A stretch of 64,000 nucleotides of DNA from Macrophomina tecta (Eukaryota; Ascomycota; Dothideomycetes; Botryosphaeriales; Botryosphaeriaceae). The translations under genes and the position numbers were made by a program. A model generated the notes under the pieces. It was not told the DNA's origin. It made no database searches and saw only the letters and a program-made list of their open reading frames with translations. The stretch's first letter is position 1. Each line of letters starts with the position of its first letter. The stretch lies in contig JAKSGN010000023.1 in assembly GCA_024180945.1 (NCBI GenBank), positions 186,001-250,000 on the forward strand, in the 5' to 3' direction. Of the stretch, positions 1 through 10,518 are shown in pieces.

Positions 1-738
1 TGACCTATGGGTGAGAATTACTTACAAGCGGGCGACTGCGAGGCTCTGCATGCGCTACTTCACTGTAACTATTCTTTCTACCACGAGATATGATATGGCT
101 GCTGTAGGCGCACACAGGGCTAGGGTTCCGTTATAACCCGCCATATCCAGCACTTTCAATACGAAACGCATCCATATTCTAGCACAATTCGTTGTCAGCA
201 TAGTTTCTACCCCGACCAAATTTTCAAGAGTCATTTCTCACCTAATAAATGTGTCTAGCACAAAAGGGAAATTACTACACAGCTCGTAAAGTCTTGGGTT
301 TCCGGGTGATTCATCATGCAGGCGCGAGCTAGCACGAGTCACTACAGCGAGCAACATAAGCAAAGTTGCGCCCCACTAGGTAATCCGTTGGCGAGCGGCG
401 CCAGAGAATAGACGCCACCAGTTGTATATTGATGCTATCTACAGCGGTATATATAGATGGACAGGTTGGGGTGTAGTATCCGAGGTAAACGAATGTCCGA
501 GATAGTCGATATTTCTGAACAGAATGCAGAAATCACGTAACGATAATGCTAATATTGGTAGTGACTGTTGACAGCTTCCGATTCCTGCTACCCCAGGTTG
601 GTGTAAGCGTCGCATCACCCGTTAGGCTCTGTTCTCGCACGTCTACCAACCTTTGGTAACCTCTTCGCGCACAAAGGCAGGGATACGTTGCGCTGTTTTC
701 GAGCAGGCTAGGGAAAGAGACCAGTCATAATCTCCCGT
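1..738. other. intergenic, no gene seen
   Basis: No open frame of useful length and no recognisable transposon or RNA gene. It is downstream of the minus-strand gene that follows. Confidence 0.5.
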
Positions 739-1032
739 TTAGTCCCTGTTGGCAGCCTCCATTCGGTAATGGTTCCAGAAACGTTGGACGGCCTTGGTGG
801 CGATCTCGTTGCCGGTGTACTGCTGGCGGAAGTAGTTGAACAGGCCGAACTCGTAGCGCGTCAGGATGTAGTCGTTGGGCTGGGCGAGCAGCTTCGACCA
901 CACGCTCTGCAACTCGCGCTGAAGGAAGGAATAGACGGCCGGGTCGGCGCCAGACTCATTCTCGCGCGCAAGTTCGAGAGCCCTCTGAAGGCTGAGGTAG
1001 CCGTTGCTGTTGACTACATCGCCGTTGCCCAT
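739..1032 (-). CDS. small conserved-looking fungal protein, function unknown
   Basis: A 97-residue protein beginning MGNGDVVNSNGYLSLQ and ending YRMEAANRD. The open frame extends 119 codons upstream, but that part is low-complexity Ser/Ala/Leu sequence unlike a folded protein, so I chose the internal ATG at 1032, where the sequence becomes helical and balanced (LQRALELARENESG, LQRELQSVWSKLLAQ, then YEFGLFNYFRQQYTGNEIA). No signal peptide or membrane segment. It reads like one all-helical domain of a short single-exon fungal protein family. I recognise the style but cannot name a function. The unrelated frames on the plus strand over the same bases are shadows. Confidence 0.6.
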   Translation of the reverse strand: MGNGDVVNSNGYLSLQRALELARENESGADPAVYSFLQRELQSVWSKLLAQPNDYILTRYEFGLFNYFRQQYTGNEIATKAVQRFWNHYRMEAANRD

Positions 1033-1876
1033 AGTTGGCTGCGCGTATATGGTGCGTGGGTTGCTATGGAGCCAGGCGATGTTAGGCGGGGAAAGGGTTA
1101 GGCCTTGGCGGGAAGGTGCAAGGCAGCGATAAAGAGCAGGGGCGGAAACGGCAGAGGAAAGGGCAATGTGATGGAGAGCAGCATGGCGAGAGTAGGTAGC
1201 GGGCGGAATATATTGTACACTGCAAATGCTGGAGTTGGAGGACAAAATGAGAATAGGACCGACGTGGAGCGATAAGGCCGGAGTAGCACAAACGGCGCCG
1301 AGCCTCGAGAATGTCAGTTCGGCGCACCGGCCGCTACTTGGTGCGCGCGAGGCAAGCGAAGTTGAGCAGAGGCACCAATATAGGTTCATCAGACGGCCGA
1401 GAGCGTATGGCGGGGAAGGTCCTTCACGTGCGGCGCTGACGCACGCCGCGATACCGCGCAGACGTCTATGCCGCTGCCTTGGCGGTGCTGCGGGGCTGCT
1501 CGCTTGTGCAGAGTCCGAGGAGTGCGCCGCGAGCTAGCGACCGACTCGCCGTATTGCAACAGGGCGGGGACAGGCTTGGCAGTGAGATCCTTGGCTGGGG
1601 TTGGAACATGCCGGAGTTCAGGCGCGCACGGCGGTGATGCGGCGCTGATGGGAAGTTTAACCCCTGACAAGACCGGCCATGCAAAGGACAAGCCGCCAGG
1701 CCCTGCCTTCTAGGATTGCGACATCCCGTATCTTGACGCTCCTTACTACCACTTTCGCTCTTCAATTCACTGGCGTTATCGGAAATTAATAACGAAAGGA
1801 CGATCCACTTTTCTATAGTTTGAATAACATTCACAAAATTGAGGATTAACGTTATGGCTAGTATCGGAGACTACAA
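1033..1876. other. intergenic, no gene seen
   Basis: Contains only short overlapping frames with arginine- and proline-rich translations on both strands, typical of GC-rich non-coding DNA. It should hold the promoter of the 97-residue gene. Confidence 0.45.
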
Positions 1877-2340
1877 CTACATCCCAAGAAACTCATGCAT
1901 TCCTGACTGGCCTCTCAAGAATAATAACTGCGAAGGCCAAGTAGCCGATGAGAGCTCAATATGTTCCGTTTGCCAGAGGGTGAGCCCTGCAGCTGCCTGC
2001 AAAGCTTGTGTTCTTGCATCGGCTCGATCCGGATCGACCTGCAAGTCGTAAATATGAATACCCTGACTGGCGCGACGGAGCGACGAACCAATTGCTGAAA
2101 ATTGCCTCTTGGACCTGACTTCGATTCCCGTTTACGAGGGGGCCTTGCCGGGTTTTGCAATTTATGCCATTTCCTGCTGACGGCATCTGAGGAACGACGA
2201 CGTTCTTCCGCCCTCATTTCGTTGAATAATCGCGCAATTTTCCGCCAGGTAAGGTCTGGGTGCGAGTCGCGTAGGTCAAGAAGTTCGCACTCTTCGGATG
2301 CCGTCCAGATATCGCGCTTGGCTGCTGCTGTAGGCGCCAT
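1877..2340 (-). CDS. small SANT/Myb-like DNA-binding protein
   Basis: Two-exon model, complement(1877..2038, 2089..2340), 137 residues; an ATG at 2358 would add six residues. Exon 1 encodes one Myb/SANT-like helix-turn-helix: W in RDIWTASEEC, an acidic first helix (ECELLDLRDSHPDLTW), W-R-K-I-A-R-L-F, then SDAVSRKWHKL, where a SANT domain has its recognition helix. A basic stretch (RPPRKRESK) follows. Reading through past codon 84 gives an incoherent tail. A 50-nt intron (GTTCGT...CTTGCAG, 2039-2088) joins a helical tail starting VDPDRADARTQALQAAAG in frame and ends at TAG 1877. The donor is weak, so the second exon is less sure. Such single-SANT proteins are common in fungi and are probably nuclear; targets unknown. 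Confidence 0.6.
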
Positions 2341-2861
2341 GTCAGCTGTCGTTAACATAGCAAGGCTTGGGCGGCTTTTCCTGCATTTAAGTATGCACAT
2401 GGCTGTGGCGTAGTCAACGACTGAGTCGCAAATCCTCACAGCTTGGTCCAAGTTGTTAACCGTGCCGCACCAGACGCATGGGCTATTTTGGTCTCAGCGG
2501 ACTTAATACCGTTTCTGTCCTAGACTGTGTCATTAAGTCGTTAGCAAGCGGATGCTTCGTTACGACAAGCTACCCGATGATGCTTGTATGTGTTCGTCGC
2601 TGTAAACTTCACTGCGTCTCTATCGCTTATCATACAAATGTCAATGGTGAGCAAGTTTTCTGGCCGGCGTTTCTTGTGGCGGATAGTAAACGAGATGTTT
2701 TCAGAGGAGTTGCAGTATGCTGCAAAGGTACCAGCTGCGATTCTAACGCGGCATTAACCGCCACAACGCAGGACAGGCATGTACGTGATGGCGCATATTT
2801 CGTCAGGCTTGACATCGCTATGCAGATTAAAAATAGTGAAGCCATTAAATTCTACTATATA
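2341..2861. other. intergenic, no gene seen
   Basis: Gap between two minus-strand genes, with no supported coding content. A 205-codon plus-strand frame starting at 2478 runs into the antisense of the helicase gene and looks spurious. Confidence 0.45.
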
Positions 2862-5800
2862 CTACAAGCGCATGTTATGAAGCTCCATTTCCAGGTCCTC
2901 CGCACGGTGTACTCCAGCTGCTGGTTGGTGGCTCCTGCCTCCAGCAGGCGCACCGCATTGAGGACAGCGCGTCTCTTCCATTGGCATGCCGCACTCACCC
3001 ACCGTGAAAGGGTGCCCATTTCCGCAGTAATACCAGTGTCCGGTTCCCCGAAACTCGGTGGCCATGGCAGCAAGCACGTTTCGCCGCTCTTCTGATGTGA
3101 CGACGCTGTGGAAGGTAGAAGCCCTAAGCATTTTCTCTACCGCTTCCACTTCATCCATCATGCCGCTGGTAGAACCCGGGTTCTTTGCGCAGAGAGTCTT
3201 AGCCGCCTCAATATGGTATACTCCTTGCTCGCGCAGTTGCTCCTTACTCTCCGGGCAGACAACCGAACGCTCCATGGCATTGTACTGAGCGTAGAAAACA
3301 TGAGCTTCAACTGCCTGAAGGGGGTTGTTTGAGTGAATAGCTTCCTTCAACAGTTCTTGACAGCATTCACGGTGGCATGAGAAATCAATTGCAGATTCTG
3401 CGCGCAATGAAGATGGAACTTTGTCTTTCCAGATGGAGAGAAAGTCGGAAAGGATAGCCGAATCACAGCGAATTAGAAGTGCCATGGCCATGAGATGGGC
3501 CTTGGTCTGTAAAACCTCGTTGTTAAAGTCGAACGAGCTCTTCGCATTTCGCCTACGGCGAGCATCTTCACAGAAGTCCCAGACACGTTTGAACGGCTGT
3601 TCTTCTTTCTGGACTTTGTTGACGTATGTCTGGATTCGGTTCCGCAACTGGAAAATGGGCTTGTACCGCGAAGTGAGCAGAAGACTACCCACAGCTTGCT
3701 TGATCAAGTTGAACTGATGAGAGGCCCGTCCTGAGATCTGCAGTTTCAGTGGAACGGTAAGCTCAATTTGGATGTTCCCTACTGTGTTGACGAGCTGTTC
3801 ATGTTGCTTCTGAAAGTCTCCATGGAGTCCAAGATACTCCTTGTGGGACCAGATGATGAATTTCTTGGTGGACTCATCTAAATGAGCGCGTCTCACAATC
3901 CGGCCATATCTTGCAATATTCCGGAAGGATCCTCGACAGGTAGGACAAGTCTTTAGTTCGTCGTTGGAAAATGGGGGGGCAGGTCTAATTCCACGGAGGT
4001 TGCCGTCCGGAGATGTGTCGTAGTGCTTTTCCATATCCATGTGGCCATCCATATTCGCCAAAGTCATAATATGACCACAACTAGTGAAGATGCATGGGTC
4101 CTGGTCCAAATCGACTTCTTTGTATGTAAGCATTTCAATGTAGTCGACTTGAATATCTTTGACCTCGTCCGTGGCACAGATCTGACAAAATCGAACGTCG
4201 GGACATTGCTCTCCACAGAGTGATGGGCCTATTGATTGGTCAGATAGCGGACATATAAAACGTGCGCTCTCAAACTCACAGTTATGGCCGCAGGACAGAA
4301 TTTCCTCGCATCTCTTGGAGCACGGCAGCCAATCACAGGGCGCTGCGCATGGCAACGTGCATTGGCTGTGGGGGCATCTCGAGGGGCACGTCGGTTGAGC
4401 GCACGGCGTGCATGGCTCGTTGCACTTCTTGTCGCACCGAGAATGGCTGCAGAACACTTCGCACGGAGCGCTGCAGAGAGGACAGGGCCTCTCACCATGG
4501 CATGTGGCTGTGCACCTATGTCTACAAGTGTTGTAGTTCCTTCCGCAGATCTGTTGACAGATTCCATGGTCCGCGATGGTAATGATGCCGTCGCTTCTTC
4601 TCCTGCAAGAAGTGCATCGTTGCTTACAGGTATGGCCACACTGCAATATGGCATCGCAAACAGCGGTGCAGTCAAAGTCGTCGGCAGTATGATTGACATG
4701 GCATGGAAGTTCCACCTTGTGGCCACAGCCAGGTACGATGCGACCAACCTTGACCTTACAGACGACGGTGGATAGATCTTGAGCTCGCCAGCAAGGAAGG
4801 TCCGTTCTCTTGTGCCCGCATGATAATGTCCTTGATGGATCATGGACATTAACGGTGCACTTTTCGGGGCATGGTTCACCACAAGTCCGCGGACAGGAAT
4901 GGTCGCAACCATTTAGTGATCTGGGACAAGACACCAGACATACCACTGCATCATGCAACATACTTGAGTGGCATCTGTTGATGCAAGCATGGCCACAGCG
5001 CAGTCTTTGTTCACACTGTTGGTTGCACCCTCCTTCGGGAGAGGACTGGACAAAGTCATCGGGCCGGTGGACCCTGATGGGCTTGTCAGGATGTCGCGGA
5101 CATTGCAGTTCGAAATGTGATCCGATGTGGCCTCCGTCTTGGAGAATGCCAATTACGTCGGCCCACATCTGGATCCCGCCGGCCGTTTGTGAGTTTCCGA
5201 TAATGTACATTCCATGCTGGGCTCTGGAAAGGAGAACATTGATCCTGTTTGACGTTTTCAAGAAGCCACAATTATTTCCTTTATTGGATCTGACAAGGGA
5301 AATGATAACGACCTTAGCCTCCTCTCCTTGGAAGTTGTCGATCGTGGCAACCTTCAATGCGGTCAGGACAGATGCCTTGCTAGTCTGTGGCGTTTCGTCC
5401 GCCGTCAATCCGGCTTGTTCCAATTCGTCCAGGTCGCGGTCATTCAGGACGAGCTCACACATCTTTCCCAACCTCTTCCGAAGCCGCTGCAACTGCCCCA
5501 AGTAGGGGGTGATGACCGCAATGTCGTTCGCATGATAGATACCTTGCCTCATCAGATGGGAAACTAGGCCAACGGCCATTTCAGTCTCGAAATCGTTCGA
5601 GTGACTGGTCGAAATCGCTGCTTGGGTATCGTGGCCATTGGCCTCAAACTCGGAATGTTCAAACCAAAACAATCTCTGCCTCATTCCAGGGACTTCAGGG
5701 TAGATGGTCGTTGAAGGAGCATCCTTGAGCGCCGGGTAGAGCGTGTCCCGGACGAGCTGAGAAATTAAAGGGTGCATTCGTCGTTGCGTCTCGAGAGTCG

Positions 5801-8717
5801 TGAATGGTAACTTGACAGCCGACGTGTCACTGGGTTGCACTAGCCTCTCGAAGAGAGAGACATCCAGTGAGTATTGGACACCACGCGGATGCTCTCGTCC
5901 AAGATCGTATCGCTGGATTTGCGGACGCAGCTGAAGGTGGTCCCCGATAAGGATGGCATGCTCCACTGAAGGCAGCATCGCTGTGAGAGTGTGAGACTCC
6001 AGAACCTCTCCCGCTTCTTCGCAGATCATGACCTTCGTGCGGATGCGGCGGAGCAGCTCAAGATTACGCGCCAATCCGCTTGTCGTTATGCCGATGACGT
6101 GAGCCTGCTGAAGACAGCGGAGATCTAGTTCCATCCTATTCCGTTCGTGTAGGGACTTTCGTTCGTGGTATTCTCCAAAAGCAGTAATGAGACTGCTTCG
6201 GATGTTGTTTCTGGCTTGCTTCGTCCAATAGCGATAAAGCATGTTCCGTTCCTGGTTTGTCATTCCGTTTAGATCGCTCTCCTGCAAGATCTCGAGCGGC
6301 CGAGGTTGCTGCCAGGCATATACGTTGACGTCTCCAAGAAGCCAGTTGTGCATTATCTGGCCCGGATGATAGTCTACCCGAATCCAACCTTCTTCGTCGA
6401 TGCCGTAAAGTTGATCATGATGGTGCGGAAAATAATCTCGGAGATACTCTTTGACTGACATCCAGGAGTCCGCATTGCGAAGCAGTGTAATGAGACCCTG
6501 GATTTCGTTTTCGTCGTCCGAAAGTCGCTTCCCAATTTGCCAAGCCTGATGCCTTTCCGTCTTGGTTCTTTCCATCTTCTGTGCCACCAGTCGCAGATTG
6601 AGAGGCTGCAGTGTCTCTGACTTGGATCGAGAGCCAACACGGATGATTTGTTTGACGCCGCTGTTGACGAGGTGCTCGAGTAACTGATCTAGGGCATGAT
6701 TCGTGTAGCAAACACAGAGAATTGGGCCCAGGTTGGCTGAAGTTCTGTTATCGAGGAGCACCTTTATGAGCATAATTCCAGTGTAACTTTTACCCGTACC
6801 GGGTGGGCCTTGGATGAGTGCGAGACTCCTTGTGAGTGCATCGACGATTGCGCGAGATTGGGATTCATCCAAGCTCGAACCCTCCTGTAATGCATTCATC
6901 TCAAAGGGATGTTGAGCTGACAAGTGCAGGTCGCTATTGTCGCTCATTATGGTCCTCAGGTTGTACCGGAAGCCGGACTTCCTGGAGTACGCAGGAGGTG
7001 GGACGTGAAATATGCCATTCGTGTTTTGGTTAGAAGGAGCGAGGAATTCCGGAAAGGGCACGTCTTCGGTTTCGGACATCCGCTGTAGGGCCTTGAGGGT
7101 TGGTTGGAAGGATGGCAGCAATACTCCAGGGAATTCCACAAGCGAGAGTTGGTCAGTGGTTGGAAATCGCCGGAGCAGAGCGCTCGTCGATTGATCGTTG
7201 CACTCGACCAGACGGAGAGTAAGAAATGCGCGTTCGGCATCTGCGTGGAGGTTGCGAGGCTGTTCAGACATCACATTGGAATCGCCTTCCTGAGTCTCCC
7301 TCTGCTGTGATTTCTTCGAGGTATCGCAAACCGAACAAAACAGCAAAAGACCACGTTGGTCGACAAGGCAGACAAGAGCATCTGGCTGAAGGCGCCTGGA
7401 GTTGGCCCACCATTCCTGCCTAGAGACTTTGTTGAGTCCGCGGACCTGTTGAGGCTGCATGAAACAGACTTCAAACTGAAGGCCATCACGCCGATTAACG
7501 CAAAAATTTATAATGCTGACGCCTCGGTATGTGTAGGTCCTAATGAGTTGACGGCTCTCTTGGCGAACGTCCACGTAGGTGCCATCCTGTTGGATCTTCC
7601 CAAGCTCTATCTGAATGACGTCGCGGAGCTGGCCGATGGTGTCCTCACGCAGCAAGCGGAAATGCCTGTCCAATAGGCCCTGAATACCAGGCCGGCGCCA
7701 CTCCGCCGAGTCTTTGACTGGCAAGTACTCAGACCTCAATGACTGAATCTCCTGCCACGTTGGCAAGATACTGATGTCGCGAATGTCGGAACAGTCGTTA
7801 TCATGTCGGGGACCTTTTTGGGAGAGCGAACCCGGATGGTCCTGAATCAGCGCAAAAGATGCTTTCGTTGCTGGTACAGCTGGCATTTTGGTCAGCTCCG
7901 GAATCGCCTCGCCAATGCCTAGCCGTCGTTGGATCCTTGCAAGATGTGTATGGCTTAGTTGGAAGGCTGAATCGTCATGAGTAAGAATGACCTGTTCAAG
8001 CGCCTCTGAGAATGTCTCCACGATGGACGGAATCCCTGGGTTGATCTGGGCTCCCCCGTTGACATCGATGATTCTCGAAAACACGAGAAAGACGGCCTCG
8101 AATACGTTTGGAAGCGAATGTGAAATCGCATTGCAGTCGCCCAGGAGATTTATAAGAATTTCAGCCGTAAAAGAAAAGATCCTGATGGCCCTTTGGCCAG
8201 ACAGACCATAGAGAGAGGTGAATATGTCGCCGAGTGGTTGCTCGAGGATTACTGACGACATGACGTCTGGGTGCGCCAGTGTTTGGAAAAAGGGCAGGTA
8301 TTGGCTCATGAACCTGCGCACCTTCAGTCTCTCGGGGACTGTTCCCAGGTCTTGATCAGCCAGTTCTTTGATACACAACAAGCCTCCGTCAGAAGCAAGT
8401 TCTGAAATTACGGCCTGGCGTATCTCAGGATCGATTGCGACGAGTTCGGAGCCCTTTTGGAAAAACTTTGAGAGTGCAGGACCAAACGGAGTCTGTCCAA
8501 CATTTTTCGGGATCTGAAATCTCCACTTGCGAAAGTCCGCTTCGGAAGTTGAGACAGGATGGTCTGCCGCGGATTTTTGCCTGGAGAACTGAGTTGATCC
8601 TCTTCCCGTCCTATCACTGCTAAGTGAATTTTGCAAGTCATGCGAAAACTTGCAGGTCTCCCCGAAACGGCAGCCTTCACTCCGTGTAACATAGCGACAA
8701 GCCCGTCGTTTCTCCAT
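2862..8717 (-). CDS. ZNFX1-like CCCH / SF1 RNA helicase / NFX1-type zinc finger protein
   Basis: Single uninterrupted frame, 1951 residues from the ATG at 8717. The frame runs 84 codons further upstream, but that stretch is proline-rich and non-conserved; at 8717 the protein opens directly with a CCCH finger (C-R-Y-V...C-R-F...C-K-F-S-H). Superfamily 1 helicase motifs follow in order: Walker A GPPGTGKS near residue 640, ICEEAGE near 897, GDHLQLRP near 927, QRRMHP near 982, DNFQGEEAKVV near 1130, LLSRAQHGMYIIGN near 1165. Next come several Cys/His NFX1-type repeats (CGHACINRC, CGHTCKQRC, CPSRCPHSQC; about 1205-1485). The C-terminus has an RZ-type finger (GHWYYCGNGHPF...C-G...C-P-Q-C). ZNFX1 family members bind RNA; fission yeast Hrr1 acts in RNAi-directed heterochromatin and animal ZNFX1 in small-RNA inheritance and antiviral sensing. 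A role in RNA silencing here is inference from family. Confidence 0.92.
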   Translation of the reverse strand: MEKRRACRYVTRSEGCRFGETCKFSHDLQNSLSSDRTGRGSTQFSRQKSAADHPVSTSEADFRKWRFQIPKNVGQTPFGPALSKFFQKGSELVAIDPEIRQAVISELASDGGLLCIKELADQDLGTVPERLKVRRFMSQYLPFFQTLAHPDVMSSVILEQPLGDIFTSLYGLSGQRAIRIFSFTAEILINLLGDCNAISHSLPNVFEAVFLVFSRIIDVNGGAQINPGIPSIVETFSEALEQVILTHDDSAFQLSHTHLARIQRRLGIGEAIPELTKMPAVPATKASFALIQDHPGSLSQKGPRHDNDCSDIRDISILPTWQEIQSLRSEYLPVKDSAEWRRPGIQGLLDRHFRLLREDTIGQLRDVIQIELGKIQQDGTYVDVRQESRQLIRTYTYRGVSIINFCVNRRDGLQFEVCFMQPQQVRGLNKVSRQEWWANSRRLQPDALVCLVDQRGLLLFCSVCDTSKKSQQRETQEGDSNVMSEQPRNLHADAERAFLTLRLVECNDQSTSALLRRFPTTDQLSLVEFPGVLLPSFQPTLKALQRMSETEDVPFPEFLAPSNQNTNGIFHVPPPAYSRKSGFRYNLRTIMSDNSDLHLSAQHPFEMNALQEGSSLDESQSRAIVDALTRSLALIQGPPGTGKSYTGIMLIKVLLDNRTSANLGPILCVCYTNHALDQLLEHLVNSGVKQIIRVGSRSKSETLQPLNLRLVAQKMERTKTERHQAWQIGKRLSDDENEIQGLITLLRNADSWMSVKEYLRDYFPHHHDQLYGIDEEGWIRVDYHPGQIMHNWLLGDVNVYAWQQPRPLEILQESDLNGMTNQERNMLYRYWTKQARNNIRSSLITAFGEYHERKSLHERNRMELDLRCLQQAHVIGITTSGLARNLELLRRIRTKVMICEEAGEVLESHTLTAMLPSVEHAILIGDHLQLRPQIQRYDLGREHPRGVQYSLDVSLFERLVQPSDTSAVKLPFTTLETQRRMHPLISQLVRDTLYPALKDAPSTTIYPEVPGMRQRLFWFEHSEFEANGHDTQAAISTSHSNDFETEMAVGLVSHLMRQGIYHANDIAVITPYLGQLQRLRKRLGKMCELVLNDRDLDELEQAGLTADETPQTSKASVLTALKVATIDNFQGEEAKVVIISLVRSNKGNNCGFLKTSNRINVLLSRAQHGMYIIGNSQTAGGIQMWADVIGILQDGGHIGSHFELQCPRHPDKPIRVHRPDDFVQSSPEGGCNQQCEQRLRCGHACINRCHSSMLHDAVVCLVSCPRSLNGCDHSCPRTCGEPCPEKCTVNVHDPSRTLSCGHKRTDLPCWRAQDLSTVVCKVKVGRIVPGCGHKVELPCHVNHTADDFDCTAVCDAILQCGHTCKQRCTSCRRRSDGIITIADHGICQQICGRNYNTCRHRCTATCHGERPCPLCSAPCEVFCSHSRCDKKCNEPCTPCAQPTCPSRCPHSQCTLPCAAPCDWLPCSKRCEEILSCGHNCEFESARFICPLSDQSIGPSLCGEQCPDVRFCQICATDEVKDIQVDYIEMLTYKEVDLDQDPCIFTSCGHIMTLANMDGHMDMEKHYDTSPDGNLRGIRPAPPFSNDELKTCPTCRGSFRNIARYGRIVRRAHLDESTKKFIIWSHKEYLGLHGDFQKQHEQLVNTVGNIQIELTVPLKLQISGRASHQFNLIKQAVGSLLLTSRYKPIFQLRNRIQTYVNKVQKEEQPFKRVWDFCEDARRRRNAKSSFDFNNEVLQTKAHLMAMALLIRCDSAILSDFLSIWKDKVPSSLRAESAIDFSCHRECCQELLKEAIHSNNPLQAVEAHVFYAQYNAMERSVVCPESKEQLREQGVYHIEAAKTLCAKNPGSTSGMMDEVEAVEKMLRASTFHSVVTSEERRNVLAAMATEFRGTGHWYYCGNGHPFTVGECGMPMEETRCPQCGAPAGGRSHQPAAGVHRAEDLEMELHNMRL

Positions 8718-9600
8718 AAGGATGCTGCCCTGAGGAATTTCGGTTATGGTGCTGTTGAAATGGGAGTAAGGTAGGCTCAAGAATGAGAAGAGACATGAGT
8801 ACGCTGCCGCGAAGCAAAAACCCCCTGCGCCCCACGGATGTGCTCGTGTGTGCGTGTGAGCTGGTTGGAGGGGGGAGGGAAGGGAAGAGAGGGGGTTTGG
8901 GGGGGGAGCGGGATTGCTGTGGCGTGAGTTGTTTCGACGACTGAAACAAGAGGAAAAGGAAAGTTGCATAACGGTGAGACGGCTTTACGCGTCCCGTCAT
9001 TCTTGTCGAATAAAGCGCGCCTTGGTTTCCGTCTTCAAGCTTTTTATCGAATCAAGGTCGACCACGATGACGGCGAAAGGAACCACTAAAAGCGCCATCT
9101 ACTAGTTAGCACCATAGAGCAAGAAAAGGAAAAAAAAAAAAAGCTTCATATGACAATCATGAGCATAATGGCCTTGCCGGCGTCGATGTTTGTATATTCA
9201 TTGGTCAGCCAAAGGTGGATAGCTTAAGTCCACAGTGTGGTAGCCTGCGGTAGTCAAACAACATAGTATTCATCACTCAGGTGGATGGAAATCTCCTCCT
9301 CCGCTAGTATATCTCACAACGAAGACTTGCGACATCGCTCTTTGGCGTATTACGCTGTTTCTGCCTCCCGGTAAAGGAAGAAGCAAGAAAGTAACCTCAG
9401 CCATTAAAGGCTATGCGAGCCATAGCACGCGTATAGGATCAACCGAAAGTTTAATCCTTTGAGATGGCAGATCATGGCACCATCTGCGTCGTTTTCAACC
9501 TAGTATGATTCAAAGGTTGATAAAGCCAAATTCTCTGCTTTCGTTCCGATTCGTGATTGCATAAATCCATGTAATGGGAGGGGAACCCTGCGTTAGGGCT
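8718..9600. other. upstream region of the helicase gene
   Basis: Presumed promoter and 5' leader of the minus-strand helicase gene. It has a G-rich stretch at about 8870-8910 (pyrimidine-rich on the sense strand, as in many fungal leaders) and an A-run at about 9129-9142. No other gene seen. Confidence 0.4.
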
Positions 9601-9639
9601 CTGCGGTTGAATTGCCTTGATGGTAATCCCACATTTAAC

Positions 9640-10518
9640 CGGGGGGAATGCGGTAACTTGATGGCATCAAGGAGGGCGCTTTACTCGCACACTCGATAGA
9701 GCGCTATCACAAAACCACACTAGGAAGCTGTACGACAAGCTCAACGCGGCGGAGGCGGCAGTGATTGCTCAGCTAAGGACTTCGAGATCAAGATTGAATG
9801 AGTCGCTGCACAAAATCAGAAGAGCGGATTCCCCACGGTGCGCGTGCGGACGCGGAGAAGAAACAGCCAATAATTTTCTACTTGAGTGCACTCGCTGGTC
9901 TGAACAGCGTACGGAGCTTCAGAGAGCGGTAAGAAAGAGATTCGGTGATATTTCGTATATGCTAGGTGGATGGTCAGGAACGAAGCGGCCGGACGGAACG
10001 TACCTCGACGGACTAGCGGAAAGATAGAAGGCTGACATAGCAACCGTCAAGGCGACGGCGGCGTTCGCGATTGCGACAGGACTGCGGGCAGTCATAGAGT
10101 GATGAAGCTGAGGAAGCCATCATGGAGCCTAGAGTCTGACCAGCTGCCACGCCGCTACAGGGACTGGCAGCACTTAGGAGAATGTCCTAAAGATTGGCCA
10201 GACGTAGCTTAAAAAAACCACGGCTCATGTTGGCAGACTATCTCGCTTGCCTATTTTATTTTATTCCCTTTTCGTTTTTTTTTTTTTTCTTTTTCACTTT
10301 TTTGCAATTTTCCTTCCTTTCTTTCTGTCTTTGCTCTACCTTCCTTCTCTACTGAAATGTGTGCCCGACGTAGCTTTCTTATGCTCTGGTTTTGTAGTGA
10401 GGGCTTTGAATGAACCTGGAAGCAGTGTAGGTAAACGTCTGCTCAGCGCTAGCTCTTCCCTATGGCCTGTGGAGGCCGACGGGGTGTATGAATCATCATC
10501 ATCATCATCATCATCATC
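9640..10518 (+). mobile_element. 5'-truncated Tad-type LINE, 3' end with (ATC)9 tail
   Basis: The plus strand encodes the C-terminus of a Tad/CgT1-like ORF2, starting near HTR-LYDKLNAAEAAVIAQLRT. It includes the C-x-CG-x-GEET-x6-LLECTRWSEQR zinc-knuckle-like region and ends in a helix (ADIATVKATAAFAIATG). A TAG at 10025-10027 splits the frame where TGG is expected (ER-W-KAD), a G-to-A change after T and so RIP-like. About 370 bp of 3' UTR follow, with a poly-pyrimidine stretch at 10250-10345. The element ends in a conserved block (CTATGGCCTGTGGAGGCC..., 10459 on) and nine perfect ATC units at 10492-10518. Other copies of this tail are at 13682, 45033 and (minus) 40140. There is no RT domain, so it cannot be autonomous. 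Confidence 0.75.
10492..10518 (+). repeat. (ATC)9 microsatellite, LINE 3' tail
   Basis: Nine perfect ATC units directly after the conserved LINE 3' block. Non-LTR elements of several clades end in short simple repeats instead of poly(A); see the other tails in this window. Confidence 0.85.

Noticed and set aside
2478..3095. 205-codon plus-strand frame
   Set aside because: More than a third is antisense to the conserved helicase C-terminus and the rest has no recognisable features.
4229..5505. Frames of 100-230 codons within the helicase gene on both strands
   Set aside because: Overlap the Cys-rich NFX1 repeats; the main frame carries all family motifs.
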